Below, one piece after another: positions 23,258 to 31,778 of a stretch of DNA of 64,000 bases. Position 1 is the stretch's first letter; each line of letters opens with the position of its first letter. Below the pieces are notes generated by a model. That model was not told the DNA's origin. It searched no databases and saw only the letters and a list, made by a program, of their open reading frames with translations. The translations under genes were made by a program, and so were the position numbers. The stretch covers positions 1 through 64,000 of the forward strand of contig NZ_FNJR01000011.1 of the NCBI RefSeq assembly GCF_900104475.1, written 5' to 3'. The stretch comes from Actinopolyspora xinjiangensis (lineage in GTDB: Bacteria; Actinomycetota; Actinomycetes; Mycobacteriales; Pseudonocardiaceae).

Positions 23258-25914
23258 CAACGACCTCCCAAGCGACGGAAAGCGATCCGTGCGGCGCCGG
23301 CGGCGACCCCGGAAACTCCATGCGCACGGAATTCTTCTCGAGCTCGACCAGCCAGCCGCACCCGGCGCGGAGCGGGAGTCATCCGATGGCCGAACCCGGA
23401 TATGGACTCCGGAAGCATAGCGAAGGCTATCGATATCTGTGCCGAGGTCAGCGGTGAGCCCGCTTTGGTCGCCAGATGCAGCCAAACCGCTGAATGCGGC
23501 GCGTTGAACTGAATCATGTTGCCGCCGAGCCACTCGCACTCGGCGAAGGTCAGGCCCGAGAAATCCTCTCCCTGGTCCCAACGCAGCACACGTACCGTCG
23601 GATCTCCTTCGGTGGTGATCTTCGCCTCGATCCAGTCGACCCGAACGATCGCTGGTCTGCCGGGGATCGCGAGCGAGACATCACGTACATCGTGGGCCTG
23701 GAAGTTGAGTCTGGCGAACGAGAGACCGTTGTGATTGATCCGTACTCGCTGTCTCGATCCGTCATGCCACTTGTCGTCGCCGGTCAGGAATCTGAGTCGC
23801 GACTCGAACGGTTCCCCCGCGGGCTCGAACATGTCCGCGCTGATCGTACCCGAGGCGCGAGCACGTACCGCGGCGCCGAGGTGTTTGTCGGAGGCGGCGA
23901 TCAGGGCGGGCCAGAATGCGTCGCGCATGTGCAGGTCGTCCAGATCGTTGGGGGAGAGATACGGTATGGCCGAGTGCAGATCCTCGGGCACGATCCTCGT
24001 CAGGACTTCGGAACCGAAATTGTCGTCGTGAACCCAGTTGCCGAACACCGAAGCTTCCTGATCGGTCGGCGAAAGCAGGGCGCCGACCACGAACGTCGCG
24101 AGTTGTTCTCGGGCTCTGTCGCTGAGCTCCGGCCAGTTACCATCCGCGTTGGCCACGTACTGGTTCCAGTGCCGCTGGAAAGCGATCATGCCGTCTCGCG
24201 CCGCTTTGCGCTCTCCGTTCTGCGACTCGGTGTCACTGACCTCGCCGAGCAGCGGAGAACCGTCTTCCTCGAAACCGACCAGCGACCCGCACAGTGCGTT
24301 GGTGCACTGTTCCAGCACCTCCGGGCTCCGCCGCAGTGAATCGACTACTTCCTTGGGGTGCCCGGCTTGTCCCAGGTATCCTTGCGCTCGAAGACCTTCC
24401 CGCAACAACCTGGTGGAGCGGTGGTCGGTGGCCAGGTAAAGTCCGGAAACCCTGATGTTGATCTGTGAGCCGCGCAGTACTTGTGCGAGTTGTAGCTGGA
24501 TGGTTCCGCCCCAACCGAGATCCACCAGAGTCAGTTCGGAGGCATCCAACGCCCCGGTGGAGCGCAGTGAGCGCAACAACCGGTCGCGCATGGCGGTCAC
24601 ATTGGTGGCCAGCCGGTTGATCAGATGAGGAGTTTCCGTCAGTGCCTTGCTGAGCCTGTCGACGATCTCATCGCTGTCGATCAGCCTGTTCAGCTCTTGC
24701 GCCAGGCTGGGCACATCGCCTGCACGCAGGTTCAGCATACCCAGCAATTGTCCGACGGTGACTCGGTAACTCTTGCGGATGAAGTCTTTGACGGAGTCGC
24801 GGTCGTAGGGATCCAGCGAAGCGATGGCTGTTACCTGACGGGACAGCCAGACCGGATGGGCCTCGACATTCCAGCCGCGTGTGCGGGCCGCGTTGTTGAC
24901 CAGCGTGGAAAGTAGTTCCCCTTCCCGCATAGGACACCAGACCACGGGTGTCCCGGCCTCGTGGGCTTGTTTGGCGACCCACTCCGCGAAACCGGTTAGC
25001 ACCGGACCGAGCACTGAAACGCCGAAGCGCCATGAATAAGCGGAAGCGGCGCTCCCGGTGTCCGGAGTCATGTTGAGAGCCTTCGCGCGCAGGCTGGTCA
25101 GGCCGAAATCACCGTTTTCGGGGTCGTCGCCTGCGGCTAGCGAGCCGTAACGCTGTGCGAGTGACTCCTCTCGCTCCAGAACTTGGGCGAAATTTTTGTC
25201 GATCTTGCGGTAATGCAGGGTTCGGATTCCGAGTTCCGAGGGGACCTCGTGGTCGGCTTTCTCGTTGTCACCCAGGTGAACCAGTTGGTTCGCGCTGTGT
25301 CCCAGTTCTTCGAGGACCGTTTCCCACAACCCCGATGCTTTGTCTCTGCCGTGCTGGTAGGAGCGGAATATGCGCGCTTTGTGCAGCGAGGCGAGCTCCG
25401 GGCGGTCGAGCAGATAATTAAGTTGGTCCTCGGCGAAGTAGGTGTCCGAAACCAGCACGATCGGCACGCCGTTCTTGTCGGCTGATTCGATCACCTCGGC
25501 GACGTTGAGGTCCACCACAGTGAATTCGCGTTCTAATTCGACCTCGACACGAACGAGATCCTCCAGCGGCGATTCGCCGAAAAACTCCGAAGGGATTTCT
25601 CGCCAGATGTCGAACAGTGAGACCTCGTGTCCCCAGGCCTGTTTTTTTCTTCGTGCTTTTTCTTCGGCTTCGATGCGGATTCGACGGAAAGAAGTATTTG
25701 TGATCCAGGATGGGGAGTATCCTTTGTCGCGCAGGCGTTCCCCTAGAATGTTGAACAGGTCCGTGGGTTGTGGGACTCTTCTCCAGAGTACTGTGTCGAA
25801 TATATCCAATGAGAGGACGGAGCAGGACCCGTCCGCGATGACGCGGTAGACATAGTCCAGTTCGCGAGAATTTCTGCTTGAAAGTGTGTCCAATGCTACA
25901 GGCGAAACCAACAT
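23257..25914 (-). CDS. COG5610-like HAD-superfamily protein of a glycan locus
   Basis: 885 residues. Residues about 30-250 are a HAD phosphatase domain: LSLDIFDTVLWRR (nucleophile and acid Asp), IVLVSDTYFAEDQL, a Lys in HGRDKASGLWE, and HLGDNEKADHEVPSELGIRT. A second region includes VSVLGPVLTGFAEWVAKQA and VVWCPMREGELLSTLV, as in COG5610 proteins found in polysaccharide clusters. The last 150 residues are beta-rich and may bind a glycan. No glycosyltransferase is adjacent. Codons such as GAA, GTT and TTG are more frequent than in neighbours, suggesting transfer. Confidence 0.7.
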   Translation of the reverse strand: MLVSPVALDTLSSRNSRELDYVYRVIADGSCSVLSLDIFDTVLWRRVPQPTDLFNILGERLRDKGYSPSWITNTSFRRIRIEAEEKARRKKQAWGHEVSLFDIWREIPSEFFGESPLEDLVRVEVELEREFTVVDLNVAEVIESADKNGVPIVLVSDTYFAEDQLNYLLDRPELASLHKARIFRSYQHGRDKASGLWETVLEELGHSANQLVHLGDNEKADHEVPSELGIRTLHYRKIDKNFAQVLEREESLAQRYGSLAAGDDPENGDFGLTSLRAKALNMTPDTGSAASAYSWRFGVSVLGPVLTGFAEWVAKQAHEAGTPVVWCPMREGELLSTLVNNAARTRGWNVEAHPVWLSRQVTAIASLDPYDRDSVKDFIRKSYRVTVGQLLGMLNLRAGDVPSLAQELNRLIDSDEIVDRLSKALTETPHLINRLATNVTAMRDRLLRSLRSTGALDASELTLVDLGWGGTIQLQLAQVLRGSQINIRVSGLYLATDHRSTRLLREGLRAQGYLGQAGHPKEVVDSLRRSPEVLEQCTNALCGSLVGFEEDGSPLLGEVSDTESQNGERKAARDGMIAFQRHWNQYVANADGNWPELSDRAREQLATFVVGALLSPTDQEASVFGNWVHDDNFGSEVLTRIVPEDLHSAIPYLSPNDLDDLHMRDAFWPALIAASDKHLGAAVRARASGTISADMFEPAGEPFESRLRFLTGDDKWHDGSRQRVRINHNGLSFARLNFQAHDVRDVSLAIPGRPAIVRVDWIEAKITTEGDPTVRVLRWDQGEDFSGLTFAECEWLGGNMIQFNAPHSAVWLHLATKAGSPLTSAQISIAFAMLPESISGFGHRMTPAPRRVRLAGRAREEFRAHGVSGVAAGAARIAFRRLGGR

Positions 25915-26544
25915 TTCCTCCAGGCCGATACTGGGACGTGCTTTACGTCACGTATCGGGTTGCATCGGCCGAACCGTGTGACACCCCAGTGAGTCGGTAG
26001 TCCGTCTCCGTCGGTTGCCCGTCAATCTGGATCGACCGCGGTGGCTCTTGACTTGTTCTGGTGCGTGCTCGGTGCGAAACCGCACCACAACCCTTCCATC
26101 AAACCCGCGCGCGAACCTGGTGAGCAAGGGTGCTTCGGAGTCGTAATTAGATCGATAGGAATCCCTCGAAAAGGTCGTGACGATACGTTTTCAAGTAAAC
26201 ACAATCCGTTTTTATGGTGATCTCGGTCACTCGTGCTTGTCGGTATCGGCTGTGCCGCCTGTGCGGTAGTTCTTTTTGGTCGGTGATTACCCGTGTGCCG
26301 AGCGTGCGTACTGGCGCGTCTCCGATCCGTGTGATCGGTGAGGTGCGCGGTGCTTCTCCGGCAGGTGAACCGGTGCGGGAGGTGAACCGGTTCCGTCTTC
26401 GGGTGGTCTTTCCGGGCATACCTCCGCTGCCCGAGCGCTTTGTTTCGCCCCCGGTGTGTCCGGCTCGCCGTTCGCTGGAACGTGTTCCATCGGTAGTGGG
26501 GTGGGATGTCGCCGCCATCCCTCGGGCAGGTGTACACAGCGTGC
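25915..26544. other. Intergenic region with AT-rich core
   Basis: About 630 bp between the divergent HAD operon and the XRE gene. Positions 26140-26220 are markedly AT-rich for this window. Frames on both strands are open but show no recognisable protein. It should hold the promoter of the HAD-methyltransferase operon. Confidence 0.4.
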
Positions 26545-26572
26545 TTGCAACAGCTAGCAACGCTGCTAGCGT
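26545..26572 (+). promoter_or_regulatory. Promoter with palindromic operator of the XRE-hbhA operon
   Basis: A -35 TTGCAA (26545-26550) and a -10 TAGCGT (26567-26572) are spaced by 16 bp. Within this lies the inverted repeat GCTAGCA (26553-26559), ACGC, TGCTAGC (26564-26570). A palindrome inside the promoter spacer is the usual place for autoregulation by an XRE-type repressor. Confidence 0.6.
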
Positions 26573-26599
26573 GGAGGTGACGGGAGGGGTGGTTCGCAA

Positions 26600-27049
26600 G
26601 TGGAACGGATGGACCGCCCGGTCAAGGCAGTCAACCAGGCAGTCAACGACCTGGGGGAATACATCCGCGCGCAGCGCGACACGGCCCAGATCTCGCTGCG
26701 CCAGCTGGCGAGGCGGGCGGGGGTCTCCAACCCCTATCTCAGCCAGGTGGAACGAGGGCTGCGCAAACCGAGCGCCGAGATCCTGCAGCAGATCGCCAAG
26801 GCCCTGCGGATCTCGGCCGAGGCGCTGTACGTGCGGGCCGGAATCCTGGAGAACCGCCCGGCAGGACCGGTCGTCGACGCCGTGCTCGCCGACACCGAGC
26901 TGAGCGAGCGGCAGAAGCAGGTGTTGCTCGACGTCTACGCCTCGTTCCGGGGTGAGGACGCATCGCCCGGCGCGGCGCCCACGCGTGACGGGGCGCCACG
27001 GGAGGAGACCACGAGCCACGAGGCAATTCGATCCGATTCCGAGGAGTGA
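26600..27049 (+). CDS. XRE-family regulator, Rv0474-like
   Basis: 149 residues. A helix-turn-helix covers about residues 17-75: LGEYIRAQRDTAQISLRQLA, RRAGVSNPYLSQVERGLRKP, SAEILQQIAKALRISAEALY. The C-terminal tail is short and acidic. Its position before an hbhA-like and a DUF2516 gene equals Rv0474 in M. tuberculosis, which has been described as copper-responsive; whether that holds here is unknown. A palindrome in its promoter suggests autoregulation. Start GTG 26600 has GGGAGG upstream at a somewhat long distance; ATG 26609 is an alternative. Confidence 0.85.
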   Translation: MERMDRPVKAVNQAVNDLGEYIRAQRDTAQISLRQLARRAGVSNPYLSQVERGLRKPSAEILQQIAKALRISAEALYVRAGILENRPAGPVVDAVLADTELSERQKQVLLDVYASFRGEDASPGAAPTRDGAPREETTSHEAIRSDSEE

Positions 27050-27054
27050 GCGCC

Positions 27055-27885
27055 ATGGCTACACGGACCGACGGCAGGGAGAACGAGCGGGCCGGGGGCC
27101 GCGCGGGCCACGTGGCCGAAAGCCTCTACGAACAGGCCCGGACACCGTTGATCGCCGCGCTCGGCGCCGGTGATGTCGCGGCGCACGCCGTGGCTGACAG
27201 CGTGCAGAAGGTCCGGGAGCAGCTCAACGAGCACGCGGGGTCGGCGCGCGAGACCGTGTCCGAGTTCCCCACCGACCTCGGCGAGCTGCGTGACCGGCTC
27301 CGTTCCGGCGAGCTGCGCGAGCTGGTCGGCAGCTACCGCGATTCCGCGGCGCGGCTCTACGGTTACTTCAGCGAACGCGGTGAGGACACGCTGCGACGGC
27401 TTCGCTCCCAACCGGGTGTCCAGCGCGCCAGGAGCCAGGTCGAACACGCCCAGGAGCGATTCGAGGGGGCCGTCGGCGAGGCGCGCGAGCTGGCCGACGA
27501 CGTGCTCGGCAAGGTGAGCACGACCACCCGCTCGTTCGGGGAGAAGGCCGCTCGCACCGCGGAGACCGTGGCTGGGGAGACGGCCGGGGCGATGCGCGAG
27601 ACCGGCGCCGAGGCCGCTGAGGAGACCGCCGAGACGGTGCGCGAGACCGGAGCGCGCGCCGCCTCGGAGACCAGGAGCGCGGCGCGGCGCACCGCAGACC
27701 GGGCCTCCGGAGCGAAGACCGGAGCGAAGAGCGGCGGAAGTGGTCACTCCGGCTCCCGTAGTCGTTCCGGGGCCCAGGGCGGTTCCGGTTCCCAGGGCGG
27801 TTCCGGCGGGCAGCGCGGTTCGACCGGCGGGAACAACCCCTCGAAGCAGCCCAGGTCCGCCGCGCGCGGCAGGGACCGTGGCTGA
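27055..27885 (+). CDS. HbhA-like heparin-binding hemagglutinin family protein
   Basis: 276 residues. Residues about 20-150 form the helical HbhA-like core (RTPLIAALGAGDVAAHAVAD, REQLNEHAGSARETVSEF, LYGYFSERGEDTLRRLRSQ), continued by alanine- and glutamate-rich helical repeats (ETAGAMRETGAEAAEETAE). The final 60 residues are Gly/Ser/Arg/Gln-rich. In mycobacteria the C-terminus is a Lys-Ala-Pro repeat that binds heparan sulfate; that repeat is missing here, so adhesion is doubtful. The ATG at 27055 has GAGGAG eight bases upstream, overlapping the end of the XRE gene. Confidence 0.8.
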   Translation: MATRTDGRENERAGGRAGHVAESLYEQARTPLIAALGAGDVAAHAVADSVQKVREQLNEHAGSARETVSEFPTDLGELRDRLRSGELRELVGSYRDSAARLYGYFSERGEDTLRRLRSQPGVQRARSQVEHAQERFEGAVGEARELADDVLGKVSTTTRSFGEKAARTAETVAGETAGAMRETGAEAAEETAETVRETGARAASETRSAARRTADRASGAKTGAKSGGSGHSGSRSRSGAQGGSGSQGGSGGQRGSTGGNNPSKQPRSAARGRDRG

Positions 27886-27986
27886 TCGGCGTGGTGATCC
27901 CCGGAGGGATCGCCACGCACCGGTGCCGGGGAGACATCCCCCGAGCACCGGAGCCGCTGTCCGGGTGGGGCACGTATCCTCGAGGT

Positions 27987-28274
27987 GTGCTTCTAGCTCA
28001 GGTGATCGTGACGGCTCTCTGGATAGCCGGTATCCCCGTCGGGGTTTACGCGTTCGGGCACGCGCTGATGCAGCGCGCCGACGCCTTCACGGCGGCGGAC
28101 AAGCAGTCCAAGCCGATCTGGCTCGGGATCACCGGCGCCGGTGCGCTGGTGCTCATACTCATGGCCGGCGGTCCCATGACGATTATCTGGATAGCCGGTC
28201 TGGTGGCCGCGTTGGTCTACATCGTGGACGTGCGTCCGAAGGTCGTCGAGGTGCAGAAGGGTAGTTCCTGGTAG
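27987..28274 (+). CDS. DUF2516 family membrane protein, Rv0476-like
   Basis: 95 residues with three hydrophobic segments: VIVTALWIAGIPVGVYAFGH, WLGITGAGALVLILMAG and TIIWIAGLVAALVYIVDV. The short loop ADAFTAADKQSKPIW between the first two is characteristic of the family. The function is unknown. A TATCCT at 27975-27980 six bases before the GTG indicates a leaderless start and an internal promoter within the hbhA operon. The stop TAG overlaps the GTG start of the following hydrolase. Confidence 0.85.
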   Translation: MLLAQVIVTALWIAGIPVGVYAFGHALMQRADAFTAADKQSKPIWLGITGAGALVLILMAGGPMTIIWIAGLVAALVYIVDVRPKVVEVQKGSSW

Positions 28275-29068
28275 TGGCGGGGGATGCCGCGGGGACGACC
28301 GGTGCCGCCGAACTCCCCTCGGGGGCGAGGTGGCGCACGTACGGCAGTGGTGGGCCGGTGACGCTGGTGGTGCACGGTCTCGGTGCCACCGAGGGTGAGG
28401 CGCGCATCCCGGCGTCCGGCCTGCGCGGCAGCCGTGTGGTGCTCACGCTGCCCGGTCACGGGGCCGCCGCCGATCCGGTGGACGGCTACTGGAGCTACGA
28501 GCGTGTGGCGAGCGACGTGCTCGAAGTCGCCGATCGGGTGGATGCCGAGCGGGCTGTCGGGGTCTCGCTGGGTGCCGGGGCGCTGACCCGCGTGGCGGCG
28601 GGGCACCCCGAGCGTTTCGAACGGCTCGCCCTGCTGCTGCCCGCCGCGGTGGACCAGCCGCGCGGACCCGAGGTGACCGGGGTTTTCGACCGGCTGGTCG
28701 ATGCGGTCGCGGCGGCCGAGGCGGACGGCGGCGCGTCGCTGCGCGAGGTCGTCGGTTCCGGGTTGCCCGACGGAGCCGACGTCGGGGAATACGTCGAGCA
28801 GCGCGCCGCCACCCTGCGCCGTCTCGAACCCGCGCTGCGCGCGCTGCCCCGGCAGGCCCCGTTGACCGACGGCGCCGAGCTGTCGGCCGTCGGCAGCTCC
28901 GCGCTGGTCGTCGGCGCCACCGCCGACCCGCTGCACGAGTCCGCCGTGGCGGAGCGGCTCGCGGCCCTCCTGCCCGGGGCTCGGCTCGAGATGTTCGACT
29001 CGGCCGCGCCCATGCTCGACCGGCGCGCCGCGCTGCGACGGCTGTTGACCGGTTTCTTCAACGACTGA
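28274..29068 (+). CDS. Alpha/beta-hydrolase fold protein
   Basis: 264 residues. The fold is shown by VTLVVHGLGATEGEARIP (oxyanion loop HGLG), GSRVVLTLPGHGAAADPVDG, the nucleophile elbow in AVGVSLGAGALTRVAAGHPE (G-x-S-x-G as GVSLGAG) and a late strand SALVVGATADPLHESAVAE with the acidic residue. The last catalytic His is not obvious near the C-terminus. The substrate is unknown. Its GTG start overlaps the DUF2516 stop, so the two are coupled. Confidence 0.75.
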   Translation: MAGDAAGTTGAAELPSGARWRTYGSGGPVTLVVHGLGATEGEARIPASGLRGSRVVLTLPGHGAAADPVDGYWSYERVASDVLEVADRVDAERAVGVSLGAGALTRVAAGHPERFERLALLLPAAVDQPRGPEVTGVFDRLVDAVAAAEADGGASLREVVGSGLPDGADVGEYVEQRAATLRRLEPALRALPRQAPLTDGAELSAVGSSALVVGATADPLHESAVAERLAALLPGARLEMFDSAAPMLDRRAALRRLLTGFFND

Positions 29069-29110
29069 CCCGGCCGGAGCTCATCGCGGGCCTCGTGCCT
29101 ACGACCGGGT

Positions 29111-29860
29111 TCACCTCCCGTTGACCAGCGCGGCCAGCTCGCGGTCACCGCTGAGCGCCGCCGTGCTGGGACGTCCCCACACCCGGCGGTACACCGCGTC
29201 CGCGGCGCCCGTGATCGTCGCCCGAGGGGACTCCTCCCGGAAGTCGGTTGGGTGGCTCCGCCGGACCGTGGGGAGGCGTCCGGCCTCGAACGTCACCAGC
29301 CACGCCCGCTCGACGTCCACCGCGTGGAACAGCAGGCGTCCCGTCATCCGTTCGGCGGACCAGTCGTGGCCGACGCCGAGCAGCACGTTCAGGAACTCGT
29401 CGACGCCGTCCGCCGCGAACTCGGGCTCGAACGCCGCTACTCCGGTGTCCGGGGCACTGTTCGAGAGCGCGTACTCCGCGTCCAGGCGGTGGACGGCCGT
29501 CTCGTGCGCCATCCGCCGGGTCCAGCTCCTCGGGGAGCCGCCGGGGAAGAACGACCACACCGCGCGGTCGGGGGAGTCGCCGGCGAGCTGTCGGTCCAAC
29601 TCCGCCAGACGTTCCTCCATCCAGGTCAGCGCGGCGTCGAAGTCGCGGGGCGGCGAGTCGGGGCGGGGCCTGGTGTCCTCCGGCGTCAGTGTCAACGCGT
29701 GCCCGACCATGGCGTAGACCCTGCTCAGGTGCCGGACCAGTCCCAGCACGTCCCATTCCGGGCAGGTGGGCACCGCGGCGCTGGCCCCGGCCTTGGCGGC
29801 GGCCTCGCGTAAGGCCGCCGCTTGCTCGTGCAGCGAAGAGCGATTCGGATCGTCGGTCAT
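29111..29860 (-). CDS. Maleylpyruvate isomerase/mycothiol-dependent family enzyme
   Basis: 249 residues of the TIGR03083/MDMPI type. The N-terminal DinB-like bundle shows VPTCPEWDVLGLVRHLSRVY, with a metal-ligand His, and MAHETAVHRLDAEYAL with the Glu and His ligands spaced as HExxxH. The C-terminal part holds LFHAVDVERAWLVTFEAGRL. Members use mycothiol as thiol cofactor or substrate for isomerisation or S-transfer. It sits 5.6 kb from mshA, the first gene of mycothiol synthesis. It is convergent with the hydrolase gene. Confidence 0.8.
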   Translation of the reverse strand: MTDDPNRSSLHEQAAALREAAAKAGASAAVPTCPEWDVLGLVRHLSRVYAMVGHALTLTPEDTRPRPDSPPRDFDAALTWMEERLAELDRQLAGDSPDRAVWSFFPGGSPRSWTRRMAHETAVHRLDAEYALSNSAPDTGVAAFEPEFAADGVDEFLNVLLGVGHDWSAERMTGRLLFHAVDVERAWLVTFEAGRLPTVRRSHPTDFREESPRATITGAADAVYRRVWGRPSTAALSGDRELAALVNGR

Positions 29861-30006
29861 GTGATCGGAGTCTAGGAGCCGAGCGGGCGGTTCTCCATCC
29901 GTTGCCGCCGGTCCGCACCGGAGAGCCGTGCGCGGCGGTTCCGGGACCGCCGGGCCGAGCGGAGGGGCCGCGTCGGTCCGCCGGTCGTGGGGTGAGGGAC
30001 GAGGTG

Positions 30007-30558
30007 TCAGCCTCCTCGGCGCAACCAGTCGGCGATGATCTCCCTTTCCCGTTCGATCACCAGCTCCAGCTGCCCGGCCAGCAGTTCCTCGGCCCGCTCC
30101 GACAGGAAGGGCAGGTGTACCGCCACCTCACCCCGGAGGGCGAACTCGCTGATCCGTGGCCGTTCCTCCTCCGAAGCCCCTTCGGGAACCGACCGCTCGG
30201 CCGGGGTGAGGTCGCGCAGCCACAGCGATCCGGTGATGGTGCTCGGTACTCGCCGCAGGGTGGCTGCCACCTCGCCGACGAAGTGACCTTCCTCCCGGAC
30301 GCGCCATGACTCGCTGCGTTCCAGGAGGGGGGCCCCGCCGAGCACGCCGCGGATCACGGTCGGCAGCTCCCCTTCCGGGAGCCGCTGCCGGAGCTGGAAC
30401 CGTGTCTCGTGCTCGGTGACGGTGTGGGAGACCACCTCGGCGGTCCCGTCCTTCGCCGCGCCCAGTCGCTCACGCAGGCAGTCGGCGTCGGTCAGCGCCG
30501 CGTGGATCCGCGCCGCGGGCCGGCGCGACATGCTGTGGTGCTCGATGCGGCGTGTCAT
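30007..30558 (-). CDS. DUF2505 family protein, Rv0481c-like
   Basis: 183 residues. It is a START/SRPBCC-like domain: MTRRIEHHSMSRRPAARIHA, LTDADCLRERLGAAKDGTAE, and a C-terminal helix ERAEELLAGQLELVIERERE. The fold suggests binding of a hydrophobic ligand; the function is unknown. ATG 30558 is placed by TAACCT (30571-30566 on the minus strand) exactly seven bases upstream, a leaderless arrangement. Its -10 overlaps the -10 of the divergent murB gene. Confidence 0.8.
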   Translation of the reverse strand: MTRRIEHHSMSRRPAARIHAALTDADCLRERLGAAKDGTAEVVSHTVTEHETRFQLRQRLPEGELPTVIRGVLGGAPLLERSESWRVREEGHFVGEVAATLRRVPSTITGSLWLRDLTPAERSVPEGASEEERPRISEFALRGEVAVHLPFLSERAEELLAGQLELVIEREREIIADWLRRGG

Positions 30559-30565
30559 GCGGCGC

Positions 30566-30575
30566 AGGTTACCGT
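30566..30575. promoter_or_regulatory. Overlapping divergent -10 elements (DUF2505 / murB)
   Basis: On the minus strand TAACCT (30571-30566) lies seven bases before the DUF2505 ATG. On the plus strand TACCGT (30570-30575) lies eight bases before the murB GTG at 30584. The two hexamers share the TA at 30570-30571, so one melted region would serve both directions. Confidence 0.65.
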
Positions 30576-30583
30576 TGTGCACC

Positions 30584-31699
30584 GTGACCTCCAGTTCGAT
30601 GTCCGAAGGCGGTGCCGTGGAGGCCGCGAGGACCGCCGCGTCGAGTCGTTCGCTGGCCAGCCACACCACGCTGCGGTTGGGCGGGCCCGCGACCGAATTC
30701 GTCACCGCGGCCGATTCCGGGGAGCTGGTCGAGCTGGTTCGTGAGGCGGACCGCGCGGGCAGGCGGCTGCTGGTGCTCGGAGGCGGTTCCAACCTGGTCG
30801 TCTCGGACGAGGGGTTCGACGGCACGGCGGTGCGCATCGCCACGAGCGGGATCACCTACCACCGTTCGGGGGACGGTCTGGTGCGGCTGACGGTCGAGGC
30901 CGGTGAGGACTGGGACGCCGTGGTGGCCGACGCTGTCGGTCACGGTCTCGGTGGTCTGGAGTGCCTTTCCGGGATTCCCGGTCTGACCGGTGCCACTCCG
31001 GTGCAGAACGTGGGAGCTTACGGGGTCGAGATCTCCGAGCTGCTGGTTTCGGTCGACCTGCTCGACCGGCGGACCGGTGAGGTGCGCACGGTGCCCGCCG
31101 GGGAGCTGGGGCTGAGTTACCGGAGCAGCGTGCTCAAGCGTACGGACCGGGCGGTGGTGCTGCGGGTGCGGTTGCGGTTGCGGGAGGACGGCCTGTCCGA
31201 GCCCGTCCGCTACGGCGAGTTGGCCGGTGCGCTGGGCGTGACGGCCGGGGAGCGCGTTCCGGTCGATCGGGTCAGACGGGCGGTGCTCGAACTGCGCGGC
31301 GGCAAGGGAATGGTGCTCGACCGGGAGGATCACGACACCTGGAGCGCGGGTTCCTTCTTCACCAATCCGATCGTGGACGCCGAGCGGCTGCCCGGTGTGC
31401 TGGAGCGCATCGAGCGGCGAACCGGTGAGCGGCGCGTCCCCCGGTACCCCGCCGGTGACGGTGCCGCCAAGTTGTCGGCTGCCTGGTTGATCGAACGGGC
31501 GGGGTTCGGAAAGGGGTACTCCGGCCCCGGTGGTCGGGTGCGGTTGTCCACCAAGCACACGTTGGCGCTGACCAACCGTGGTTCGGCCACGACCGAGGAT
31601 CTGCTCAGTCTCGCGAGTGAAGTGCGGGAGGGAGTGCGGGAGTCCTTCGGCGTGTTGCTGGCTCCGGAACCGGTGCTGGTGGACTGTCTACTCCGATGA
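30584..31699 (+). CDS. murB: UDP-N-acetylenolpyruvoylglucosamine reductase MurB
   Basis: About 371 residues. MurB reduces UDP-GlcNAc-enolpyruvate to UDP-MurNAc with FAD and NADPH in cytoplasmic peptidoglycan synthesis. Seen are LLVLGGGSNLVVSDEGFDG and CLSGIPGLTGATPVQNVGAY (FAD binding), LSYRSSVLKRTDR, the catalytic Ser in WSAGSFFTNPIVDA and the C-terminal Glu in LLAPEPVLVDCL. GTG 30584 is preferred because of the promoter eight bases upstream; ATG 30599 is possible. The position before an L,D-transpeptidase locus agrees with Rv0482. Confidence 0.92.
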   Translation: MTSSSMSEGGAVEAARTAASSRSLASHTTLRLGGPATEFVTAADSGELVELVREADRAGRRLLVLGGGSNLVVSDEGFDGTAVRIATSGITYHRSGDGLVRLTVEAGEDWDAVVADAVGHGLGGLECLSGIPGLTGATPVQNVGAYGVEISELLVSVDLLDRRTGEVRTVPAGELGLSYRSSVLKRTDRAVVLRVRLRLREDGLSEPVRYGELAGALGVTAGERVPVDRVRRAVLELRGGKGMVLDREDHDTWSAGSFFTNPIVDAERLPGVLERIERRTGERRVPRYPAGDGAAKLSAAWLIERAGFGKGYSGPGGRVRLSTKHTLALTNRGSATTEDLLSLASEVREGVRESFGVLLAPEPVLVDCLLR

Positions 31700-31778
31700 A
31701 CACTCGATAACCCCCGTAAGGGTGACTTTTCGTGACTAATGTCTAACCCTGCGTGTTAAATGGTGGGCGGAGGCTGCC

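Noticed and set aside
26022-26599. Minus- and plus-strand frames upstream of the XRE-hbhA operon
   Set aside because: No domain, contradictory frames, and the segment contains the promoter and operator.
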